NCBI RefSeq assembly: GCF_028623165.1
Contig: NZ_CP117768.1
Coordinates: 3,224,001-3,288,000, forward strand
Length of the DNA: 64,000 nt
Direction: 5' to 3'
Origin: Nostoc sp. UHCC 0926
Lineage (GTDB): Bacteria > Cyanobacteriota > Cyanobacteriia > Cyanobacteriales > Nostocaceae
The notes below the pieces were generated by a model that did no database searches, was not told the DNA's origin, and saw only the letters and a list, made by a program, of their open reading frames with translations. Shown here one piece after another: positions 1 to 9,225 of this stretch (position 1 is the stretch's first letter; each line of letters starts with the position of its first letter). Both the position numbers and the translations under genes were made by a program.

Positions 1-35
1 GTGTCTCCATTTTTCAAAGTTGGGAAAAGTTAAAT

Positions 36-440
36 TTATGCACGCCATTTTTGAAAGGCTATCTCGTAATCCTCTGTTTTAGTCTGATAAACACTCCACC
101 AATGAAAAAATAGTCCTAACCCCCATCCTATAACTGGGAAGATAGCCCAAAAATAACTAGGACTAGTTATTAAATTCAAGAGAATGAGAAATAAATTCAC
201 TGCTAGGAAGGAAACAAAATGTGTCCAAAAGTCTCTGCGTCGGAAAGTATTAAATGTGCGTCGCGAATGTTCCTCTTGTTGTTGAGCTAACCACTTATGT
301 TCAGTTGTTTCCAAAATATTAGAAGAAATACCTAACTCAGATGCCATTTCTACAAGCTGTTCTCGTGAAAATTCACCTTCTTGTTTACGAGTGAGTGCTA
401 TTTGAAGGATTTGTTGCACATCTTCGGAATCGTAAGTCAT
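36..440 (-). CDS. 2TM domain-containing protein
   Basis: A 134-residue protein. The first ~60 residues are charged and helical (resembling a SHOCT-like or short helical regulatory head). Two membrane helices follow at roughly residues 72-92 and 96-115, separated by a short SPSY turn, and the C-terminal tail is soluble and ends in an aromatic-rich FQKWRA. This arrangement fits the 2TM domain family of cyanobacterial membrane proteins, whose function is unknown. The short open stretch just upstream on the same strand (about 443-537) may be the tail of a partner gene that has lost its start. Membrane location is inferred from hydrophobicity only. Confidence 0.75.
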   Translation of the reverse strand: MTYDSEDVQQILQIALTRKQEGEFSREQLVEMASELGISSNILETTEHKWLAQQQEEHSRRTFNTFRRRDFWTHFVSFLAVNLFLILLNLITSPSYFWAIFPVIGWGLGLFFHWWSVYQTKTEDYEIAFQKWRA

Positions 441-901
441 TTTAATTACCTTATAAGTTTGTTTGTAAATGTGCTTTTGATTTCACGAAGTTTTTGATAG
501 GCTTCGTTCAATTCAGTTAGCGAACGCCTCCAGATTTTGCACCCAATATTTAGTTAAATTCACAACCTTATTATTTTCTCACAACCGATTTAGGACTACT
601 GTATTTATCAATACCTCTGTATTGCTTTTATGACATTAAGCTAAACATTATCTGAAACTTGAATGCTAGTAGTGTCAGAAAATATTGACAATTGTAGAGG
701 TAAAATTCTCGCTTTTGAAGGGTTTTTTGATGTTAACTAAAAACCACGGTATTTGCATCGGATTTGGATGCAATAGACACATTAATGTTAGATAAATAGT
801 TTCAAAACCTTGTCTTGTCTAGATTTTAGTTTGTGTAATCAGACGATCGCCACTCTCTCGATTTACAGAATTGGACACTCAAGTGCAATTCCCACTTATT
901 C
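441..901. other. Intergenic region with a possible gene remnant
   Basis: No complete gene is visible. On the minus strand about 30 in-frame codons (~443-537) read like a protein C-terminus (ELNEAYQKLREIKS) and stop 20 bp before the 2TM gene. No convincing start precedes them, so this may be a decayed gene. The rest is AT-rich and probably holds promoters for both flanking genes. Confidence 0.35.
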
Positions 902-1021
902 ATGTGTGTATGTGGTTATTTGAGTCAATTCATCCGCCTAACAGCTTGCGACAAGCGGAAATTTCAGTTTATCGGCCGTAAATTAATGAGTAGAAAGCAG
1001 CAAGTGCAACTCACACGTCCT

Positions 1022-3208
1022 ATGAACAACAGTATTTCTAACCTAACCGTCTCTCCAGTTGCGATCGCCATCATTGGTGGTGGCTTTAGCGGTTCTCTGG
1101 TTGCAGCCAATCTTTTACGCACTGCAACCATGCCACTGTCCATCAAGTTGATTGAACGTAATTCTGAAATAGGTAGAGGAGTTGCTTACGGGACACCAGT
1201 GGACTGTCACTTGCTGAATGTGCCAGCGGGTAAGATGAGCGCATTTGGTGATCAACCAAATCACTTCCTGAACTGGCTGCACAAAAATGGGCATGAACAG
1301 GTAACTCCATCTACCTTCGTTGGGCGTCGGGTTTATGGGGACTATGTGCAGGCGACTTTAAAAGCAGCACAGGTAAATGCAGCAGCTAATGTGCAGCTAG
1401 AGAAAATTATGGATGAAGCGATCGCCATCGAAACAAAACCGAACTACACAATAGTCTACCTGAGCAGTGGTCAATGTTTGCATGTGCAAAAGGCGGTGTT
1501 AGCGTTGGGCAATTTCCCGGCAATTCTGCCTAGACCAATTGCCACTCTCAAGAACGACCATGTTAAAGATGCTTGGTCTGCTGATGCGATCGCTGACCTA
1601 AATCCAGAGGATGCTATTCTGCTGGTGGGCACTGGGTTAACAATGGTAGATGCGGTTGTTGCCTTGCACCATCAAGGGTTCCAGGGACAAATTCATACCG
1701 TCTCGCGGCACGGATTGATGCCCTATAGCCACAAATCAACAACTGCTTATCCAGCATTTCTTGATGTAGAAACTGCACCAAAAACGGCGCGAGGACTGCT
1801 GCATGTGGTACGTCAAGAACTGCGTGAGGCTCTTACCCAAGGACACGCCAGTTCCTACAACCGGGGGAACCCCAGCAACGGACTGGCTGAAGATTGGCGG
1901 GCAGTCATTGATGCCATCCGCCCAATTATTTCAGAACTTTGGCAAGCACTGCCATTGCCGGAGCAGAAGCGATTTCTGCGCCATGTCAAAGCTTACTGGG
2001 AAGTTCACCGTCATCGGATTGCTGAAGAAATTGCCGAAGTACTGGATGCTGCAATGGAGTCTGGTCAACTGATCCATTACGCAGGTCGGATTCAAAGTTG
2101 TCAGGAGTTTGAGAATGGAGTGAATGTGAAAATCTGTGAACGGGGGACGCACAAAGATATCGTTTTGCAAGTTAAGCGGATTGTCAACTGCACCGGCGCA
2201 AATTGTGATTACCTCAAATTGCAGCACCCATTGGTCGCTAGCCTCCAAGAACAACGGCTGATCCGTCCTAACACATTGTCAATGGGAATCGACACTGCCC
2301 CAAATGGTGCGCTGATTGATGCAGATGGAAATGTATCTCAAATGCTGTACACCTTGGGGACACCGCGCAAGGGCAATCTTTGGGAAACCACCGCTGTTCC
2401 CGAAATTCGGGTTCAAGCGGCAAATTTGGCACAGGAGTTACTGAAATCTCTCAATCCAAAACCCGATGCTCCTACTTTCGTGTTGAGCAAACCTGCTATG
2501 TTATTTCGTCAACTATTCGATAAAGAATCTTGTACTTATACTTACCTAATTGCCGACCCAGAAACCAAAATAGCTATCCTAATTGATCCTGTATTAGAGC
2601 AGGTCGAACGTGATCTTCAGATATTGCGACAATTGGGGCTGACCTTGGGCTACTGTCTGGAAACCCACATCCATGCTGACCATATCACTGGGACAGACAG
2701 ATTAAGGTCACTGACGGGTTGTTTAGGGATTGTGCCTGAGAATGCCGCGGCTACTTGTGCAGACCAGTACATTGCCGATGGAAATATGTTGGAATTGGGG
2801 AATGTGCAGATTCGGGCGATCGCTACCCCTGGTCACACTGATAGCCACATGACATACTTAGTCAACGACACTCACCTATTAACTGGAGATGCCCTGTTCA
2901 TCCGGGGTTGCGGTCGTACCGACTTCCAAAGCGGCGACGCTGGATCACTCTATGATGCCGTTACTCAGAAGCTATTCACATTACCGGATGACACCTTGGT
3001 ATATCCTGGTCACGACTACCAGGGACAGACAGTATCCACCATTGGCGAGGAAAAGTGCTGGAATCCTCGGTTTGCAGGACGCAGCCGCAACCAGTTCATC
3101 GAATTAATGAAAAACCTCAACTTACCCAAACCTAAAAAGATGCTGGAAGCTGTACCTGCAAATCAGCATTGTGGCAAAGTTCTAGTTGCATTGGACTATC
3201 AAATTTGA
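1022..3208 (+). CDS. FAD/NAD(P)-binding protein fused to an ETHE1-like metallo-beta-lactamase
   Basis: A two-domain protein of about 728 residues from the ATG at 1022; in-frame starts at 902 and 986 are also possible. The N-terminal ~480 residues carry a Rossmann dinucleotide motif (IIGGGFSG, residues 17-24) and the GRGVAYGTP and LNVPAGKM signatures of the FAD-NAD(P)-binding family. The C-terminal ~240 residues are a metallo-beta-lactamase fold with THIHADHITGT (548-558), a later TPGHTDSH, and GCGRTDFQ near the end. The last motif is typical of ETHE1-type persulfide dioxygenases. I infer a role in sulfide or persulfide oxidation, with the flavin half supplying or handling the sulfur substrate. 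The fusion is seen in the sequence; the activity is not proven. It stands alone with no sulfur genes beside it. Confidence 0.8.
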   Translation: MNNSISNLTVSPVAIAIIGGGFSGSLVAANLLRTATMPLSIKLIERNSEIGRGVAYGTPVDCHLLNVPAGKMSAFGDQPNHFLNWLHKNGHEQVTPSTFVGRRVYGDYVQATLKAAQVNAAANVQLEKIMDEAIAIETKPNYTIVYLSSGQCLHVQKAVLALGNFPAILPRPIATLKNDHVKDAWSADAIADLNPEDAILLVGTGLTMVDAVVALHHQGFQGQIHTVSRHGLMPYSHKSTTAYPAFLDVETAPKTARGLLHVVRQELREALTQGHASSYNRGNPSNGLAEDWRAVIDAIRPIISELWQALPLPEQKRFLRHVKAYWEVHRHRIAEEIAEVLDAAMESGQLIHYAGRIQSCQEFENGVNVKICERGTHKDIVLQVKRIVNCTGANCDYLKLQHPLVASLQEQRLIRPNTLSMGIDTAPNGALIDADGNVSQMLYTLGTPRKGNLWETTAVPEIRVQAANLAQELLKSLNPKPDAPTFVLSKPAMLFRQLFDKESCTYTYLIADPETKIAILIDPVLEQVERDLQILRQLGLTLGYCLETHIHADHITGTDRLRSLTGCLGIVPENAAATCADQYIADGNMLELGNVQIRAIATPGHTDSHMTYLVNDTHLLTGDALFIRGCGRTDFQSGDAGSLYDAVTQKLFTLPDDTLVYPGHDYQGQTVSTIGEEKCWNPRFAGRSRNQFIELMKNLNLPKPKKMLEAVPANQHCGKVLVALDYQI

Positions 3209-3413
3209 AAATTTAGCTATGGAAAGGGTAAGCCGATGTCTATAACAGGCTGTGACGCTCCTGCGGACGCTCGTTCCGACGCTCCTACGTCGCTAACGCT
3301 AACGCTACACTATCGGTGATGCACTTTTTCTATTGAGATTGTATGGCGATGTCTAACGACAAGCCGCTGCGCGTCTACGCTCTGTTATTTTCCGAGAGAG
3401 TTATTCTTTCTAA

Positions 3414-4082
3414 CTAATTGCCTCTAATTGCCTGCTTTTTCTTCAGCCATATTCCCAACAATCCAGCAATTGCTATTCCTCCAATAGTCGATGGCTCAGG
3501 CACAGCCTCAGGGACAGGTTTTACACTCACATTATCCAAGTATAAGAATCCATATTTATCCCAATTCCCAAACTTTAACTCTGTGGATGATGCGTCTGCC
3601 GTGAAATTGAACTTATATGGCGTGTATGGTTGAAAAGAAATGTCTTTTTGATCAAAAATCTTATTTCCACCTACAAATGTCTGAAATTGATTATCAAGGT
3701 CAGGGGCCTCATCTATAGATGCTAAATGGTAACTAAGTTCGTATTGCTGACCAGGTTGTGTAGAAAGTGTCTGTGATATGTAGCTGAGGTCTATAAATCC
3801 ACTAAGTGATAAGCCCTGATTACCACTATCATGCTGAGGAAAATTGCTTATTCTTATCCCTGATATATCCATCGGATCACCAGACTTAGTCCAGTCTGTA
3901 ATATTAGGATTTGTAACATTGGGATTATTAGGATCTACGAGCGGATCGAGTTCAAAGCTTCCATTTTTAACAAGTTCTGCCGCTTGTGCTGCTGCATTAT
4001 AAGTATTGGTAATCACAGCAGAGCTAATTAAGGTAGTAGTAACACTAAAAGCAATAATTGAGAGTTTTTTAGTTAACTTCAT
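3414..4082 (-). CDS. PEP-CTERM sorting domain protein, DUF642-like
   Basis: A secreted protein. The start is set at the ATG at 4082, preceded by GGAG about 9 nt upstream; a TTG at 4097 would add five residues. It has a Sec-type signal peptide (MKLTKKLS... to about AAAQA), then a beta-sandwich-like domain beginning ELVKNGSFE and ending YLDNVSVKP, similar to carbohydrate-binding-like modules in DUF642/choice-of-anchor proteins. The C-terminus is a PEP-CTERM tail: VPEPST, a hydrophobic helix, then KKKQ. Exosortase would process it for release or attachment at the cell surface. A shorter paralog without the tail lies immediately upstream at 4392-4955. Confidence 0.85.
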   Translation of the reverse strand: MKLTKKLSIIAFSVTTTLISSAVITNTYNAAAQAAELVKNGSFELDPLVDPNNPNVTNPNITDWTKSGDPMDISGIRISNFPQHDSGNQGLSLSGFIDLSYISQTLSTQPGQQYELSYHLASIDEAPDLDNQFQTFVGGNKIFDQKDISFQPYTPYKFNFTADASSTELKFGNWDKYGFLYLDNVSVKPVPEAVPEPSTIGGIAIAGLLGIWLKKKQAIRGN

Positions 4083-4391
4083 AAAACTTGACTCCAAATA
4101 ATTCCAAATTCCGACAATTAAAACAAGTTGATAGTTAGATCCATGCTGGCTCTAAGTAGTGTCAATCAAACTGAGCATTTTATTCTGGTTTCTGAGAGTT
4201 AGCTATTGATATGGATAATGATTCATCCACTTAAGGCAATCTCTCTATAAACTCATAATGGAGTTTTTTAATCAGATGAATTTCAGTGGCATTCTCGACA
4301 CTATGGAGCCAGACATTGTTTGGGCTTCTAAGACAATAAGGTTAGCTTGTCATCTGTGGTTTATTTATCCCCATTGTTTTCTCCTTGATTG

Positions 4392-4955
4392 TTAAGGTGT
4401 AGCTTTGACACTCACATCATCCAAATATAAAAACGCATACTTTGCTAGGGAACCAAACTTTATCTCTGTGGATCTTCTTTTTGCTCTAAAATCTAAGGTG
4501 TATTGCCTATAAGGTTGGAAAGGAGTATCCTTTTTAACAGAAACCTTCTTTCCACCTATAAAAACCTGAAATTTATTCTCAAGGTCAGGTGGCTCCTCTA
4601 TGGATGCAAAATAGTAAGTAAGTTGGTAGTGTCGACCAACAACTGTAGGGATAGTCTGTGATATGTAGCTAATGCCTGTAAATGCACCAAGCGATAAACC
4701 TTGGTTACCAGTGTGAGGAAAGTTGCTAATTGTAGTACCTGTAGCGCCAGATTTAAGCCATCCAGTAACATTAGGATTTACACCGTTAGGATTATTAGGA
4801 TCTGCCAGAGGGTCGATTTCAAATCCCCCGTTATAAATTAGCTCTTTTCCTTCCGCTTGTGCTGCTGACTTATAAGTATTGGTAATCACAGCAGTATAAA
4901 GCAAGGCAGTGCTAAGACTACAAACAATAATTGAGAGTTTTTTAGTGAACTTCAC
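4392..4955 (-). CDS. Secreted paralog of the PEP-CTERM protein, anchor missing
   Basis: A 187-residue protein clearly paralogous to its downstream neighbour (3414-4082). Both share the signal-peptide start MK(L/F)TKKLSII, the NGGFEIDPL/NGSFELDPL start of the mature domain, SYISQT and YLDDVSVK. The protein stops right after DDVSVKATP, just where the neighbour continues into its PEP-CTERM tail. The DNA past the stop shows no VPEP motif in any frame, so the anchor was lost or never gained. It would be exported and freely soluble in the periplasm or outside. The pair probably arose by tandem duplication. Function is unknown. Confidence 0.8.
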   Translation of the reverse strand: MKFTKKLSIIVCSLSTALLYTAVITNTYKSAAQAEGKELIYNGGFEIDPLADPNNPNGVNPNVTGWLKSGATGTTISNFPHTGNQGLSLGAFTGISYISQTIPTVVGRHYQLTYYFASIEEPPDLENKFQVFIGGKKVSVKKDTPFQPYRQYTLDFRAKRRSTEIKFGSLAKYAFLYLDDVSVKATP

Positions 4956-5018
4956 GAGACATTACTCCAAATAGTTCAATCACGACAACGAGTACTTAAT
5001 TGATTTAGTTTGCAGTCA

Positions 5019-5882
5019 TTAAGGCAGGACAAAGCCATAATTATTTTTGAAGATATTCTTGGCAGTACTACCACTTAAGTAGTTAGAAAAACTTTGTGCC
5101 GTGGATAAAACTTTAGTTCTGGTGAGTATACCCAGTGGATAGACAATCGTATCACTCTCTGCTACTTTCGCACTGTCTACGACTCTTACCTTCTTAGAAA
5201 TGGCAGCATCGGTTTTGTAAACGGCACCTGCGCTGATAGTTTTAGTTACACCTGCAACTACAAGAGTTTTATTTTCAACAGCAGTTAAAACGTTACGCAC
5301 ATTGCTAGCAAGGTATAATTTAGGACTTAGAGTAGTGAAAATACCTCGCTTAGTCAGAACTTGTTTGGCATAATTTCCTGCTGGCACAACTGAGGGAGTA
5401 CCTCTGTAATCACCTATAGCAATGCCAGTAATGTTGGCGTTGGTCAACCCATTGAAGCTAGTGAGACCTGCACTACCAGCACTAATCGGAAATGTCGTAG
5501 GAACAATCAAAACTAGACTGTTTTTGACGACGTTTTTACGACTACCTGCAACCAATTTATTTGGAGTTGAATTCTGCAAAACATTTATTTGGTCGTTGGC
5601 AGCAGAAATGAAAATATCTGCTGGTGCTCCTGCTTGTATTTGCTTGAGCAAGGTACCAGAAGCACCAAATGTATAAACAACGTTGACACCTGGGTTAGCA
5701 TTTTGGTACTGAGTTTTAATGGCATTCAGCGCATTTGTTAAGCTGATAGCCGCATACACGTTAAGTGTAGTTGCGGAACTTGCTGGTGAAAAATTGACAA
5801 ACTGTAAGCCAATTACCAGCATCATGCTGGTAACTGCCGTAGCAATCCAAGCAATAAGTCTTCTTCTGTTCATGAAAGTCAT
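5019..5882 (-). CDS. modA: Molybdate ABC transporter substrate-binding protein
   Basis: A 287-residue periplasmic binding protein of the ModA/WtpA type. It has a signal peptide with RRR before a hydrophobic stretch and cleavage near SSATTLN. The mature part begins LNVYAAISLTNAL and contains GASGTLLKQIQAGAPADIFISA, split here as the typical GASG and ADIFISAA oxyanion-binding segments. A later segment carries GDYRGTPSV(V)PAGNYAK, and the end is YPLGIL. It captures molybdate (or tungstate) for an inner-membrane ModB/ModC permease. No modB or modC gene is in the window, so it is an orphan here. A second ATG three codons in (5873) is an equally good start. Confidence 0.88.
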   Translation of the reverse strand: MTFMNRRRLIAWIATAVTSMMLVIGLQFVNFSPASSATTLNVYAAISLTNALNAIKTQYQNANPGVNVVYTFGASGTLLKQIQAGAPADIFISAANDQINVLQNSTPNKLVAGSRKNVVKNSLVLIVPTTFPISAGSAGLTSFNGLTNANITGIAIGDYRGTPSVVPAGNYAKQVLTKRGIFTTLSPKLYLASNVRNVLTAVENKTLVVAGVTKTISAGAVYKTDAAISKKVRVVDSAKVAESDTIVYPLGILTRTKVLSTAQSFSNYLSGSTAKNIFKNNYGFVLP

Positions 5883-5950
5883 AGTTTGGGGAAAATATTA
5901 CCTAAGGATCTTATTGCTCACATACATCATTTACGTACAGGCAACGAAAA

Positions 5951-6021
5951 AACCAACCACACAGAAGGAAGGCAGAGGATACGGATAAACGAGGTTTGAG
6001 AGGGTTTTTGCGTAAGTCCTA
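5951..6021. repeat. Partial dispersed repeat ending GCGTAAGTCCTA
   Basis: Resembles positions 10777-10840 along its length (both contain CAGAGGA.ACGGATAAA...AG.TTTGAGAG followed by GCGTAAGT). The inverted left end seen in the 10.7-kb copy is not present here. Confidence 0.55.
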
Positions 6022-6395
6022 CGCATAATCAATTCGGGAAATAAACGACCAATCACAATTGCTAAAAGCATTAGTGTGATGGAAATTTATTATTTCCAGG
6101 TAGGATTACAGAAACGGCGAGTGAAATGTATTTAGTGATGAAATATTATCAGTTAAATACGCTCATTACCAATATTTTTGGTTAACAAACCCTGACAACA
6201 GGGCAAACGCATCTATAGCTAAATATGATAAGAAAAGCTAATTTGCTTGTATGGCAAGGGTTTTGTCATAAATTTGTCGACTAAATCCTAAATAATTAAA
6301 ATTTTTGTAATACCAATATTTTAAAAATAAGGCGCGTTTACCAATCTATATACTGATTTCTTTGGTAATTAAATTGCTGCGTTGACACTACTCGA

Positions 6396-6439
6396 CAGGC
6401 ATCGCCCCTACATCTCTGTAGAAAAAGGAGCGATGCCTG
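6396..6439. repeat. Nested inverted repeat
   Basis: CAGGCATCGC at 6396-6405 pairs perfectly with GCGATGCCTG at 6430-6439. A second small stem (CTACA/TGTAG) sits inside. No T-tract follows, so this is not an obvious terminator. Confidence 0.6.
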
Positions 6440-6641
6440 CGGCGGTAAACTACGCATCCAAGAGTGCTTGTAACTCATCCGCCTGGATCAATTACATATA
6501 ATTCTCTGTTTGGATAAAAATATTTACAACCTTTCATCATATCAATAAACAATTTTACTTGAGATACGTCTAACGATAGATAGATTTTATGGAATAAATA
6601 GTTTAGATTTGTAACAGATTACACAGAACTAGGTAAAGCAC

Positions 6642-7043
6642 ATGGCCAACATAATTGACACTGCCACTAATAATGGTTCTTTCACGACACTAGTTGCAGC
6701 AATCCAAGCTGCTGGTCTGGTAGATACACTGAAAGGTCCTGGCCCATTCACCGTCTTCGCACCCACTGATGAAGCGTTTAAGAAGCTTCCAGCAGGTACA
6801 GTAGAAGCATTACTGAAAGATACCGCAAAGCTCAAGAAAATCTTGACCTATCATGTAGTCTCAGGCAAAGTACTGGCTGCTGATGTAGCTAAACTGAAGA
6901 CAGCTAAAACAGTTGAAGGTTCAGACGTAAAAATTGACGCTTCTAATGGCGTTAAGATCAATGATGCAAAAGTTGCAACAGCAGATGTTGCTGCTGATAA
7001 CGGTGTCATCCACGTCATTGATACAGTTTTGATTCCTGCATAA
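6642..7043 (+). CDS. Fasciclin (FAS1) domain protein
   Basis: A 133-residue protein made of one complete FAS1 domain. It has the H1 region ([15 protein letters not shown]), the central YHVVSGK, and the H2 region ([13 protein letters not shown]) at the very C-terminus. There is no signal peptide or anchor, so it is predicted to be cytoplasmic unless exported another way. FAS1 domains generally mediate adhesion or protein-protein contacts; the role of short stand-alone copies in cyanobacteria is not settled. Codon use looks like its neighbours. A strong hairpin downstream (7147-7183) closes the transcription unit. Confidence 0.9.
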   Translation: MANIIDTATNNGSFTTLVAAIQAAGLVDTLKGPGPFTVFAPTDEAFKKLPAGTVEALLKDTAKLKKILTYHVVSGKVLAADVAKLKTAKTVEGSDVKIDASNGVKINDAKVATADVAADNGVIHVIDTVLIPA

Positions 7044-7146
7044 GCAAACCTCAGAATAGCGAATGCTATTTGTGGGGCGGCGACTACCTATAGTCGTTTG
7101 TTGATTACAGTCTGGTTGAATGTTTTTTTAATAAACATCAACTACC

Positions 7147-7183
7147 AATAAGTCCATCTAGACAATATCTAGATGGATTTATT
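7147..7183 (+). terminator. Hairpin terminator after the fasciclin gene
   Basis: A 16-bp stem with one G/A-type mismatch (arms 7147-7162 and 7168-7183, core TCCATCTAGA/TCTAGATGGA) and a 5-nt loop. The right arm ends in TTTATT and runs into TGTTT. It sits about 100 bp after the fasciclin stop and before the convergent sfsA. Confidence 0.65.
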
Positions 7184-7197
7184 GTTTCATGCGTTTA

Positions 7198-7220
7198 GAG
7201 ACATTGCATTGCAACGTCTC
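7198..7220. repeat. Imperfect palindrome of the TTGCAATGCAA type
   Basis: GAGAC and GTCTC flank TTGCATTGCAA with a single mismatched pair. A half-copy (GAGACGTTGCAATGCAAC) occurs at about 35395-35412. It lies between convergent genes and could act as a bidirectional transcription end. Confidence 0.5.
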
Positions 7221-7240
7221 TAGTGTTTGATTAGATGTAA

Positions 7241-7966
7241 TCAAATTTTTAGTTTTGCCAAACCCAAATAACGAATACCTTCGGGGGAAATGTCAAAACG
7301 GCAAGGTAAAACTTCTAAACCAAGTGCGATCGCATCCCGTAATAATTTACCATATACAGGATCTGTGCGATCGCCAGGGGAAAACTCAGTACAATCACTG
7401 CGATTGATAAAGTAAAGCATCACTGCACGAGTTAGAGGTAGCAGTGCCATTAGTTCTCGCAAGTGCTTTTGTCCTCTTGTAGTCTCCGTGTCAGGAAATA
7501 GGGCTAATCTCCCCTCAGACAAAGTTGTATTTTTCACTTCTAAATAAATCGGGCATTCCTCATCACTCCCCGTCAAGAAAAAATCCACTCGACTTTTTTT
7601 ATCTAGTCCATAAACCACCTCGCCCTTGATTTGACTATAGTCGCCCAATTCAGGAAAAAGGTGTTTCGCCAAAGCTAGCTTCACCACCCGATTGGGCAAA
7701 AAAGTATTTATGCCTACCCAAGTCGGCTCGTTATTATCTACCTGAATTAGTTCTAAAGTGTAAGCCAATTTGCGGTTAAGATTATCGCTTTTGGAAAGCT
7801 GTACCGCACTTTGGGGAGTCGATACTCCAGTCATTGGCCCTGTATTGGGACAATGTGCTGTCACTATTTCGCCAGAAGTAAGTTGAACGTCAGCAAAAAA
7901 CCGCTTGTAGCGTTTTAGCAGAATACCCGGATACAAAGGTGGGTAACGGTAAAGCCAATCAATCAT
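7241..7966 (-). CDS. sfsA: DNA/RNA nuclease SfsA family protein
   Basis: A 241-residue SfsA-family protein of standard length. Visible features are the N-terminal LYPGILLKRYKRFFADV, the AHCPNTGPMTG segment, SRVDFFL, YLEVKNTTL and the TRGQKHLREL region. The D and ExK residues of these motifs match the PD-(D/E)xK nuclease fold assigned to the family. E. coli SfsA was first described as a sugar fermentation stimulation protein; its true role is unclear. The gene stands alone and converges on the fasciclin gene. Confidence 0.92.
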   Translation of the reverse strand: MIDWLYRYPPLYPGILLKRYKRFFADVQLTSGEIVTAHCPNTGPMTGVSTPQSAVQLSKSDNLNRKLAYTLELIQVDNNEPTWVGINTFLPNRVVKLALAKHLFPELGDYSQIKGEVVYGLDKKSRVDFFLTGSDEECPIYLEVKNTTLSEGRLALFPDTETTRGQKHLRELMALLPLTRAVMLYFINRSDCTEFSPGDRTDPVYGKLLRDAIALGLEVLPCRFDISPEGIRYLGLAKLKI

Positions 7967-8215
7967 TATGGAACCTTGTTGCTGCTAGTAAATATACGTC
8001 GATTTCTTCCCCACCGAACCCCCATCAGCAAATCTTTTCAGCAGCTACTTATACACCCATGAGCATTACTCTACTCTGTGACAGAAATTGAGTCACTTCA
8101 TATATCATAAAGTGTATAATTTTGTAGTTAAATTGACAACATATTAATAAAAAGTAGCATATGCTAGGTGTTATAAGCCTCCCATGAAGAAAAATCTGGG
8201 AGAATTTCAACGTGC

Positions 8216-8223
8216 AAGGAGGT
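8216..8223 (+). promoter_or_regulatory. Perfect Shine-Dalgarno sequence
   Basis: AAGGAGGT lies 7 nt before the ATG at 8231. This is a full-length match to the 16S tail, which is uncommon among the genes of this window, and it fixes the start of the dioxygenase gene. Confidence 0.75.
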
Positions 8224-8230
8224 AAATCCT

Positions 8231-8899
8231 ATGCAAAAAGTGGGGACATCAACGGAATTAGAATATGCTTTTCTGTTTACTCTCAGAAAGGTAAATTCGG
8301 TAAAATTAGAAGGTTTCAAGCCATTTTTTAGTAATATGCCTATTGACCCTTATATCAAAGGCAATTATCGTTCCAGAAGATTATCTCGGTTCACAGTCTC
8401 TGGAAATGAGTTAATCAAATTACCTCATGGCTACTTCCTTCAAAGTAAAGAGCATAATCGATTAGTAGGTGATGTAAAAAGAGAGTTTGCAGAATTAGAT
8501 GATGCACTCATAGAACTTGATATTTTCAGAAATCTTGTCTTAGCATTTAGTGATTCTTGTAAACTTCATCCGGAAGCGGAAATCGGAGTTCATCAAATTA
8601 GAATTATTTGTTCACCAGATAATTCGGGTAATCCAGCGCCTGAAGGTATTCATCAAGATGGTACTGATTTTATTGGCATCTTCTCAGTAGATAGAGATAA
8701 TATTGAAGGTGGAGAAACACATTTGTATACTGCTAAAAAAGAAAAGCCTGTATTTAGCAAAGTTTTAAATCCGGGGGAACTCTTATTGGTTAATGACCAT
8801 GATTTTTTCCACTTCGCTAATCCCATAAAACCACAAACTAATGCTCAAGGAAGTTGGGATGTTTTTGTACTGACTTCTCCTAGCTTGCTTTCAGAATAA
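8231..8899 (+). CDS. 2OG-Fe(II) dioxygenase family protein
   Basis: A 222-residue protein that matches the 2OG-Fe dioxygenase family related to amino-acid (isoleucine-type) hydroxylases. The core is visible: GVHQIRI, then PEGIHQDGTDF with the HxD iron ligands, GGETHLY, and a distal histidine in NDHDFFHFANPI with the C-terminal WDVFVLTSP. Such enzymes hydroxylate free L-amino acids using 2-oxoglutarate and O2. The substrate cannot be read from the sequence. The start is fixed by an excellent Shine-Dalgarno sequence. It is a stand-alone gene with AT-rich upstream DNA, so it may be separately regulated or laterally acquired. Confidence 0.82.
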   Translation: MQKVGTSTELEYAFLFTLRKVNSVKLEGFKPFFSNMPIDPYIKGNYRSRRLSRFTVSGNELIKLPHGYFLQSKEHNRLVGDVKREFAELDDALIELDIFRNLVLAFSDSCKLHPEAEIGVHQIRIICSPDNSGNPAPEGIHQDGTDFIGIFSVDRDNIEGGETHLYTAKKEKPVFSKVLNPGELLLVNDHDFFHFANPIKPQTNAQGSWDVFVLTSPSLLSE

Positions 8900-9225
8900 T
8901 TCTAGTTAACTGTAAATATTTTACAATCTACGAGATATGGGGAATTGAATGTAGTCATTTCCCCAGCTTTTTTATTTAGAATTGGAAATAATCGGGCTGA
9001 TAGTGGTTTATCTAACTTGATAGCTAAAGTTGCCATATCAATTAATAAAGCTACAATTGCTTTGACTTTCTTGGTAAATACGTTTAATAGCTTTGGCAGA
9101 TTCCTTGACATTCTCAATGAAGCAAAGCCACGTTGAATACTTAGAATATTAAAGGTAAGTGGATAGGTTAGGCTACGAAACAAGCCTGCTGGAATTCAAC
9201 TAACTGAATCAACTAAACAAATGCC
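8900..9225. other. Intergenic region, possible degenerate minus-strand coding DNA
   Basis: Open frames overlap on both strands, but none has a recognisable domain or a good start. One minus-strand frame reads FIENVKESAKAIKRIYQES and then stops, which looks like the tail of a former gene. I do not call a gene here. Confidence 0.4.

Larger units (their letters stand above)
5883..6641. other. Intergenic repeats and hairpins
   Basis: No gene is seen. Contents are: a partial copy of a dispersed repeat at about 5951-6021 ending GCGTAAGTCCTA, a repeat core AGGGCAAACGCATCTA at 6200-6215 that recurs near 15150, 16880 and 36650, and a nested inverted repeat at 6396-6439. The last ~100 bp presumably contain the promoter of the fasciclin gene. 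Confidence 0.6.

Noticed and set aside
8902..9183. A 93-codon minus-strand frame with a plus-strand partner
   Set aside because: Both strands stay open, no domain or Shine-Dalgarno sequence is seen, and another frame looks more like decayed coding DNA.
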